IMG/VR virus record: IMGVR_UViG_3300047457_000458
Span: 1-44,496 of that record
Strand: one strand, 5' to 3'
Source of the DNA: a virus
Length of the DNA stretch: 44,496 nt
Position numbers and translations under genes: made by a program. Below the pieces are notes generated by a model, which ran no database searches, was not told the DNA's origin, and saw only the letters and a list, made by a program, of their open reading frames with translations. Each line of letters opens with the position of its first letter. The first letter of the stretch is position 1. This document shows, one piece after another, positions 40,227 to 44,496 of the stretch.

Positions 40227-41131
40227 TGAGCCGAATTCGCACCATCAAACCGGAATTCTGGACATCTGAGCAAATCGTCGAATGTTCGACGACCGCTCGC
40301 CTACTGTTCATCGGCATGTGGAACTTTGCCGACGATGCCGGGAACATGCCTGCATCTCTTAAAACGCTAAAGATGCAGATTTTCCCTGGCGATGATTTCA
40401 ACCTAGCTGAAATTGGCGGATGGGTTAGCGAGTTGGTGAACAACAAGCTCGTCATCGTATATTCCGTGGAAGGCAAGGAATTCTGGCACATAACAGGCTG
40501 GAAGCATCAGAAAATCGAGCGCCCTAGCTACAAGCATCCGGCATTTGACGAGGAAAAAATCGTCGAACGTTCGTCGAATGGTAGTCGAACTGTCGTCGCG
40601 CGCCATCCCCCGGAAGGGAGTCTAAGGGAGTCTAGTCTAAGGGAGTCTATATCTCCCTCACTACGTTCGGGAGATAGCGCGAAAAAGAATTCCAAAGGGA
40701 CGACCCTTTCTGAAGATTGGAACCCTCCCGACGAGCTTTTTGCCTACGGGCATGAAAACGGCCTGACGCACGCTCAGACAGCCGACGCCATTGAGCGGTA
40801 TCGACTTTGGGCGCTCTCGAATGAAAACCGCGCCGTTGCCAGGAAATCAAACTGGCTGCGAGCCTTCCAAGGTTTCATCCGCTCGGAAGCTTCAAAACTC
40901 AAATCAAGACCGCCACCCCGACGAGGCGGCGGCGTAGCGACACTTTTTGCGGAAACACTGGACCGGATTGCGAAAGATGAACTTGAACCAGCACAAATCG
41001 GAAATTCTAAAACTACTCGCCTGTTACCCCTCGACGCAGGGCTGGACGGTGGAACAAACGGCGCTGACGACGGCGGCTTTTCTAGACCAGACGTCGAAAT
41101 TCTCGTCGGAAGCTCTATCCGCCGCATGTAG
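40226..41131 (+). CDS. Phage replication initiator (O-like)
   Basis: A 301-aa protein starting MSRIRTIKPEFWTSEQIVEC, the opening of a widespread phage replication/DnaD-like family. The first 110 residues form a winged helix (WNFADDAGNMPASLKTLKMQ, GWKHQKIERPSYKHPAF). A disordered linker follows (120-165), then a helical domain containing DELFAYGHENGLTHAQTADA and KSNWLRAFQGFIRSE. The linker codons carry four 11-bp-period iterons and other repeats (see origin). The last 155 nt overlap the next gene in another frame. ATG 40226 overlaps the nuclease stop. Confidence 0.78.
   Translation: MSRIRTIKPEFWTSEQIVECSTTARLLFIGMWNFADDAGNMPASLKTLKMQIFPGDDFNLAEIGGWVSELVNNKLVIVYSVEGKEFWHITGWKHQKIERPSYKHPAFDEEKIVERSSNGSRTVVARHPPEGSLRESSLRESISPSLRSGDSAKKNSKGTTLSEDWNPPDELFAYGHENGLTHAQTADAIERYRLWALSNENRAVARKSNWLRAFQGFIRSEASKLKSRPPPRRGGGVATLFAETLDRIAKDELEPAQIGNSKTTRLLPLDAGLDGGTNGADDGGFSRPDVEILVGSSIRRM
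40560..40676 (+). other. Candidate replication origin inside the initiator gene
   Basis: Four 9-bp iterons, TCGTCGAAC (40560), TCGTCGAAT (40571), TAGTCGAAC (40582) and TCGTCGCGC (40593), repeat at exactly 11 bp, one DNA turn. Because 11 is not a multiple of 3, the repeat cannot be a protein repeat. Downstream are three AAGGGAGTCTA words (40614, 40624, 40639) and an inverted pair TATCTCCC/GGGAGATA (40650-40676). Lambda places its origin inside gene O in the same way. Confidence 0.7.
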
Positions 41132-41510
41132 GAAACTCGGGCGAGCCGGTGGGCCTTTCCCGCCTTCCGCTGGCGATCTTTACACCGCCTGCGTCGAGGC
41201 TCAGCGGGCCGTTGATTGGCAGAAGCAGGGCGCGCAAAAGCTGGATTTATCCAAATACCGACTCCCGTCTCCGGTAAAGCGCGGTTACACCGCCGAGCAA
41301 CTGGCCGACTGGAATCTGATTATCAACGGGCGTGGAAGCTACACGCTCCGCACCGATGCGGACGGCAAGACGCTGACCATCCCGCGAGGCTATCCCGGCG
41401 CAGGAAATCCGGCTGCGTATGGCTACCTAACGCCAGCCGAAGCCGAATATTCGCGCAACGAAAAGCAGCAGTCGAAGCCCCGCAACCATTTTGGTGAGGC
41501 CGCAGAATGA
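40977..41510 (+). CDS. Putative helicase loader or primosome protein
   Basis: A 177-aa protein starting at ATG 40977 within the previous gene, overlapping it by 155 nt. The N-terminal part (NQHKSEILKLLACYPSTQGW, KFSSEALSAACRKLGRAGG, FPPSAGDLYTACVE) resembles the small helical domain of phage helicase loaders and inhibitors of the G40P-loader type. The C-terminal half is unrecognised (TLRTDADGKTLTIPRGYPG). It stands in the place of a lambda P gene after the initiator; the assignment is mainly contextual. Confidence 0.5.
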   Translation: MNLNQHKSEILKLLACYPSTQGWTVEQTALTTAAFLDQTSKFSSEALSAACRKLGRAGGPFPPSAGDLYTACVEAQRAVDWQKQGAQKLDLSKYRLPSPVKRGYTAEQLADWNLIINGRGSYTLRTDADGKTLTIPRGYPGAGNPAAYGYLTPAEAEYSRNEKQQSKPRNHFGEAAE

Positions 41511-42085
41511 GCCACTTAGACAACCCCGCAGCGAAATCGCAGCACAAGCGCTGGCTAGAGTCGCGCGCCCGTCTTGGCATGGTCCGTAGCGAGCCTGTCG
41601 TTATGGCTTACCAGCGGCCAAAGGACATTGTTCTAGAGCCTATCCAAGCGCCGACCAGACCTGTATCAGTCGCCAAGCGGCTTGCCGATATAAAACGCGC
41701 AGAACAGGCAGAGCTAAATCGGAAGCGGATTGAAGCAGACCTGAAATCGCTTGAGGACGCCCGCGAGTTCGACGTTCAACGCATTCGGTCAATCATTCTG
41801 GCGACGGCCAGTCATTTTTCAATCCCGGCTGCGGAACTGGTTTCCGACAGGCGCACAAAGGACATCGCCTTGCCGCGCCAGATAGCGATGTATTTGGCGA
41901 AGGTCATGACGCCGCAGAGCTATCCGAACATCGGACGCAGATTCCGGCGTGACCATACGACTGTCTTGCACGCGGTGCGGAAGGTTGAGGGTTTGCTTGC
42001 CAACGGAAATCCGGTCGTCACGCTGGCCGTGGCTGCCATCAAGGAAACGCTCAACGGCGGTCCTGAATCCTACCGGGGGGCATAG
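41507..42085 (+). CDS. DnaA domain IV-like DNA-binding protein
   Basis: A 192-aa protein whose C-terminal half is the DnaA box-binding domain: DVQRIRSIILATASHFSIPA, AELVSDRRTKDIALPRQIAM with YLAKVMTPQSYPNIGRRF after it, and the signature RRDHTTVLHAVRKVE. There is no ATPase domain. It could bring host replication proteins to the phage origin or bind DnaA boxes at host genes. The start overlaps the upstream stop (ATGA). Confidence 0.85.
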   Translation: MSHLDNPAAKSQHKRWLESRARLGMVRSEPVVMAYQRPKDIVLEPIQAPTRPVSVAKRLADIKRAEQAELNRKRIEADLKSLEDAREFDVQRIRSIILATASHFSIPAAELVSDRRTKDIALPRQIAMYLAKVMTPQSYPNIGRRFRRDHTTVLHAVRKVEGLLANGNPVVTLAVAAIKETLNGGPESYRGA

Positions 42086-42087
42086 CC

Positions 42088-42816
42088 ATGAACAAAGCGG
42101 AACGTGACCGCGCCTGGCGATTGGCAAACCCTGAAAAGGTAAAGGCCCAGCAGGCCCGTTATCGCGCACGCAGAAAGTCTACGGGAGCGCAAAAGCCTGT
42201 CGTGAAAAAGGATGGGCCGGAGGCAGAAAAACGTCGGTTGGCCAAGAATGAGCGGGCCAGACGGGCTTACGCCAAAAGCAGGAACATTACGCCGGAACAA
42301 ATCGCGGCTCGCAACGCTGAGAGGAATATCAGCTACGAGGAGCGCATGGCCCGTCGCAAGGCCAAGCAGGCTGAGTATTCCCGCGAATACCACCGGAAGA
42401 GAAAAGACGATCCAGAATACCGGGCCAAGATGGCTGCGAAGACGCGCGCCAGATATCTGAAGATTGCATCCGGCGAGCATGTGCAAACCCGGCCCAGATA
42501 CGCCACTGAGGAAGAACGGGCTGAAGCCAGAAGATTGGCCAGGCGTAAATCATGCGCCAAGAAACGCGGAACCAGTCGTCTCGTCCTTCAAAGCTGTTTG
42601 AACGGCGAGATTGGCGAAGAACGCCAACAGCGCGTCGCGGTGCTGGGGATAGGCGGCAATCGCCACCATGAGATTCTCATGCGTCGGCTCGATGCCTTCG
42701 ACGAGGAGGTCGAGGATGACGTCGTCCGCCGTGGGCTGATCCATACGGCTCATGACTCTGCTCCATGCGCTGCGCGCATCTGCTCGATTGCTGTGTTTAT
42801 CCAATTTCGAATTTGA
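42088..42816 (+). CDS. Very basic, repeat-rich protein with an unusual C-terminus
   Basis: A 242-aa frame whose first 180 residues are Lys/Arg/Glu-rich short helices (MNKAERDRAWRLANPEKVKA, SYEERMARRKAKQAEYSREY), typical of small nucleic-acid-binding phage proteins and HNH-associated repeats. From about residue 155 the frame runs antisense to the minus-strand gene at 42550-42753, and the C-terminal 60 residues look unlike protein. The natural end may have been lost by rearrangement near 42550. Confidence 0.5.
   Translation: MNKAERDRAWRLANPEKVKAQQARYRARRKSTGAQKPVVKKDGPEAEKRRLAKNERARRAYAKSRNITPEQIAARNAERNISYEERMARRKAKQAEYSREYHRKRKDDPEYRAKMAAKTRARYLKIASGEHVQTRPRYATEEERAEARRLARRKSCAKKRGTSRLVLQSCLNGEIGEERQQRVAVLGIGGNRHHEILMRRLDAFDEEVEDDVVRRGLIHTAHDSAPCAARICSIAVFIQFRI
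42550..42753 (-). CDS. Small acidic protein, antisense in the right operon
   Basis: A 67-aa protein on the minus strand, ATG 42753 with GGAG 8 nt upstream. It begins MSRMDQPTADDVILDLLVEG and continues IEPTHENLMVAIAAYPQHRD then ALLAFFANLAV, a pattern I associate with a family next to HTH/IrrE-type regulators in toxin-antitoxin-like pairs. No partner gene is adjacent. Together with its opposite orientation this suggests an insertion or a cargo (moron-like) gene. Confidence 0.55.
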   Translation of the reverse strand: MSRMDQPTADDVILDLLVEGIEPTHENLMVAIAAYPQHRDALLAFFANLAVQTALKDETTGSAFLGA

Positions 42817-42828
42817 CGGTCACTCATC

Positions 42829-43257
42829 TTGAACCTCTCGCAGAGGGTTGGCGCGCCGCACATCCGACAGCGCATCTACTGGGTCGCCTTGGCCGACACC
42901 GACTGTGGCTCAGCAAGGGTCAGCGGAAACGCCGGAAGCGAAAAAGGCCAGAGGCGCACATACCTGGACAACATTGATGGACGCGGCTGTTTTGTCAACT
43001 CCGCTTGCCAATCAGAAAGCGCGGTCGGAGGCGTTCCGCATGGGTCGCAATCCAAATCTACAGGAGCAAGCAATCGGAATTTCTGGGATGACGCCGAGTG
43101 GCTCACTGGCTCAGACGGCAAATCAAGGCGCTTTAAACCCGGCATTCCCATGCTGGCTCATGGGATATCCAACAGATTGGGACGACTGCGCGGTTACGGT
43201 AACGCGATTGTCCCGCAAGTCGCGGCAGAATTCATCAAAGCCTGTGACGGGCTGTGA
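42829..43257 (+). pseudogene. C5 cytosine methyltransferase C-terminal fragment (frame A)
   Basis: A 142-codon frame with strong likeness to the C-terminal target-recognition end of phage cytosine-5 DNA methyltransferases: VGAPHIRQRIYWVALADTDC at the start and, near the end, WDDAEWLTGSDGKSRRFKPG followed by HGISNRLGRLRGYGNAIVPQ and VAAEFIKA. The catalytic N-terminal part with the Pro-Cys loop and the SAM-binding motif is missing upstream, where unrelated genes lie, so this is probably a remnant. It overlaps frame B over nearly its whole length. Confidence 0.65.
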
Positions 43258-43321
43258 TGACATCGCACAACAACTCGCTGATTTTGATTCAATTTGGCCT
43301 GGGGAAGACGATGGACATTGA
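42848..43321 (+). CDS. Methyltransferase-like C-terminus in an overlapping frame (frame B)
   Basis: The +1 frame of the same DNA encodes 157 codons with a second methyltransferase-type pattern: SPWPTPTVAQQGSAETPEAK at the start, then ALNPAFPCWLMGYPTDWDDC and TRLSRKSRQ. The LNPAFxxWLMGxPxxW ending is common to another group of phage DNA methyltransferases. It runs to TGA 43319-43321 and overlaps the next gene by 11 nt, the coupling style of this phage, which argues that this frame is translated. The start is an uncertain TTG at 42848. Confidence 0.5.
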   Translation: MARRTSDSASTGSPWPTPTVAQQGSAETPEAKKARGAHTWTTLMDAAVLSTPLANQKARSEAFRMGRNPNLQEQAIGISGMTPSGSLAQTANQGALNPAFPCWLMGYPTDWDDCAVTVTRLSRKSRQNSSKPVTGCDDIAQQLADFDSIWPGEDDGH

Positions 43322-43565
43322 CGATATCCTGGCCGAGCGCGGCGAGATGTATGGCGAGTTTCCGAATGTAGCGAGAACCGCACAGAGGATTAAAGCGGCT
43401 CTAGAGGACGGGGTGTCCTGGCATTTGATGTCGGACACTGAGCGGGAAAGCGCCCACAACATCGCCAGCAAGTTAGCCCGCATCGTGAATGGAAAGCCTC
43501 ATCTTGATAGCTGGTTAGATATCGGCGGTTACTCAAAGATTGGTCCCGATAAGGACGCCAAATGA
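43311..43565 (+). CDS. DUF6378-like phage protein
   Basis: An 84-aa protein starting MDIDDILAERGEMYGEFPNV with GGGGAAG before the ATG. The conserved pattern ILxERG-x-GxF, DTERESAHNIASKLARIVNG and LDSWLDIGGYSKIG identify the DUF6378 family, common in phage early regions. It is helical and of unknown function. The start overlaps the methyltransferase frame B by 11 nt. Confidence 0.75.
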   Translation: MDIDDILAERGEMYGEFPNVARTAQRIKAALEDGVSWHLMSDTERESAHNIASKLARIVNGKPHLDSWLDIGGYSKIGPDKDAK

Positions 43566-43726
43566 AACGGGAAGTCCGCATCGAGCGCCGCACCATCCCG
43601 CCCCGACAAAAGCGGCAGCACTTGAAGAAATGCCGCCCACAGCTACCCCCCGCCCTGCCCATAGCCGCTGAGATAGCGAAGGCTTTGAAGGGCAGTCCAA
43701 TCCGATTTCCCAAACACTGGCTATAA
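43562..43726 (+). CDS. Small basic protein, 54 aa
   Basis: ATG 43562 overlaps the previous stop (ATGA). The protein is strongly basic (MKREVRIERRTIPPRQKRQH) with a helical end (IAAEIAKALKGSPIRFPKHW). No family recognised. Tight coupling and a plain ribosome site within the preceding gene support it. Confidence 0.55.
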   Translation: MKREVRIERRTIPPRQKRQHLKKCRPQLPPALPIAAEIAKALKGSPIRFPKHWL

Positions 43727-43738
43727 CGGAGCGATAAC

Positions 43739-44293
43739 TTGGCTAGACGAGGACGCCCACGCAAAGACGCGACAGCACTACTCCCGCCCGGCAGGGAACG
43801 GGATGGCAGGCTGGCAAGGCTGACCACGGTTGAGCAGATAGCCATGGCTGAACGGGAAAGGCAGCAGAGGGAAATGTCTGTCGTGCTTGCCCAACCACAT
43901 AGGCAAGGCAACAACTCACAGTTGGCCGAGTCTGTGCTTGGGCGCTTCTGTGAGAAGCATAGGCTTAGGCGTGAGATATACGATGCTGGCGTAGAATACG
44001 GGGCGATGCGTAGACGCTGGGCCAAGTATAAGGACGCGCCTATGGCAGATCGTATTCAAGGTAATGGCACAGGCATACCAGAGGATGAGGATGCCAAGAG
44101 ATGGAACGAATGGATATCCCGAATGAACCTGGCCATCGTCAGGGAGAAGGGCGCATTGCAGGCCATCATTGATATCACACAGCATGAGACAGAACCGTCT
44201 AGGTTTGTGCCATACAACTACATTATCAATGGGTTACTTGCATTGGCTATAGAGTGCGGGCGCTTGGATATACGGGACAAGGCAAGGGTATAA
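43739..44293 (+). CDS. Protein with AT-hook-like N-terminus next to the packaging region
   Basis: A 184-aa protein, TTG 43739 with GGAG 7 nt upstream. It opens MARRGRPRKDATALLPPGRE; the GRP core with flanking basic residues is an AT-hook that binds the minor groove of AT-rich DNA. The rest is helical and conserved-looking (LRREIYDAGVEYGAMRRRWA, EWISRMNLAIVREKGALQAI). As last gene before the terminase it is in a good place for a late regulator or a packaging co-factor, but no family was recognised. Confidence 0.55.
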   Translation: MARRGRPRKDATALLPPGRERDGRLARLTTVEQIAMAERERQQREMSVVLAQPHRQGNNSQLAESVLGRFCEKHRLRREIYDAGVEYGAMRRRWAKYKDAPMADRIQGNGTGIPEDEDAKRWNEWISRMNLAIVREKGALQAIIDITQHETEPSRFVPYNYIINGLLALAIECGRLDIRDKARV

Positions 44294-44496
44294 GGCATTG
44301 ATATTGACATGCCCATAACATTGATGGTATCGGATTAAACATACCTTGATAATGCTGTCGCTGAAACGACGTGGCCAACGGCTGCGGCGGTGCTTTGCGT
44401 TGTTCGCATGAGATAGCAATAGCTGTGATTATTTTCCTATGACTAGGATATAGGACGGCTACACAGCCAGAACAATTATAGGACTTATCTATAGAC
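44294..44496. other. Non-coding right end with repeats and a possible promoter
   Basis: About 200 nt without a gene. TTGACA (44304-44309) and TATCGG (44328-44333) at 18-bp spacing form a possible rightward promoter that would read into the terminase if the ends join. The direct repeat TATAGGAC (44450-44457 and 44477-44484) and the word TATCTATAGA (44486-44495, also at 87-96) cluster at the end of the window, where a packaging site is expected. Confidence 0.4.

Overview
The window reads as one complete temperate tailed-phage genome (or prophage) of the lambda/HK97 siphovirus plan, written from just upstream of the terminase. An alphaproteobacterial host is likely. The best pointers are a phage-borne GapR-like (DUF2312) protein, a DUF6441 tail gene, TTGAC-dominated promoters with weak -10 boxes, and an apparently leaderless Cro-like gene. 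No tRNA, rRNA or CRISPR array was seen.

Layout. (1) 155-9972, rightward: packaging and head/tail morphogenesis (terS, terL with an intein in its Walker A loop, gpW-like, portal, ClpP protease/major capsid fusion, decoration protein, head-tail joining, tail terminator, tail tube, tail chaperone with a probable frameshift). (2) 10041-10925: a GIY-YIG homing endonuclease inserted between tail genes. (3) 10945-25337: DUF6441 protein, tape measure, tail tip, and two collagen-like fibres that flank a glycosyltransferase. (4) 25350-28732: small genes, an FkbM methyltransferase and a lysis cassette (lipoprotein, tiny membrane peptides, muramidase with a C-terminal membrane segment, nested spanins). 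(5) 28733-28960: probable attP. (6) 37424 down to 28961, leftward: one long early operon running from a PL-like promoter through small genes, an array of structured hairpin repeats, recombination genes (ERF, Gp157), an HNH nuclease, coiled-coil paralogues, excisionase and integrase. (7) 37461-38669: immunity region with a CI-like repressor (leftward) and a Cro-like gene (rightward). PL and PR share the same operator architecture. (8) 38666-44293, rightward: small genes, a structured leader, GapR-like, VRR-NUC nuclease, a replication initiator that contains iteron-like repeats, a probable helicase loader, a DnaA-domain-IV protein, a methyltransferase C-terminus encoded in two frames, and a gene with an AT-hook-like start next to the packaging region.

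How it works together. The repressor probably binds a GTGTAT-NN-CAT-N-CAC operator between -35 and -10 of both PL and PR. Right-operon genes replicate from a candidate origin inside the initiator gene, left-operon genes recombine and integrate, and the long rightward late region builds and releases the virion. The fibres carry many Gly-x-Thr triplets and travel with a GT2/GH130-like enzyme and a methyltransferase, which suggests phage-encoded glycan decoration of its own tail fibres. The most unusual unexplained element is a five-copy array of about 50-nt hairpin repeats at 35603-36139 whose stems change sequence but stay paired.
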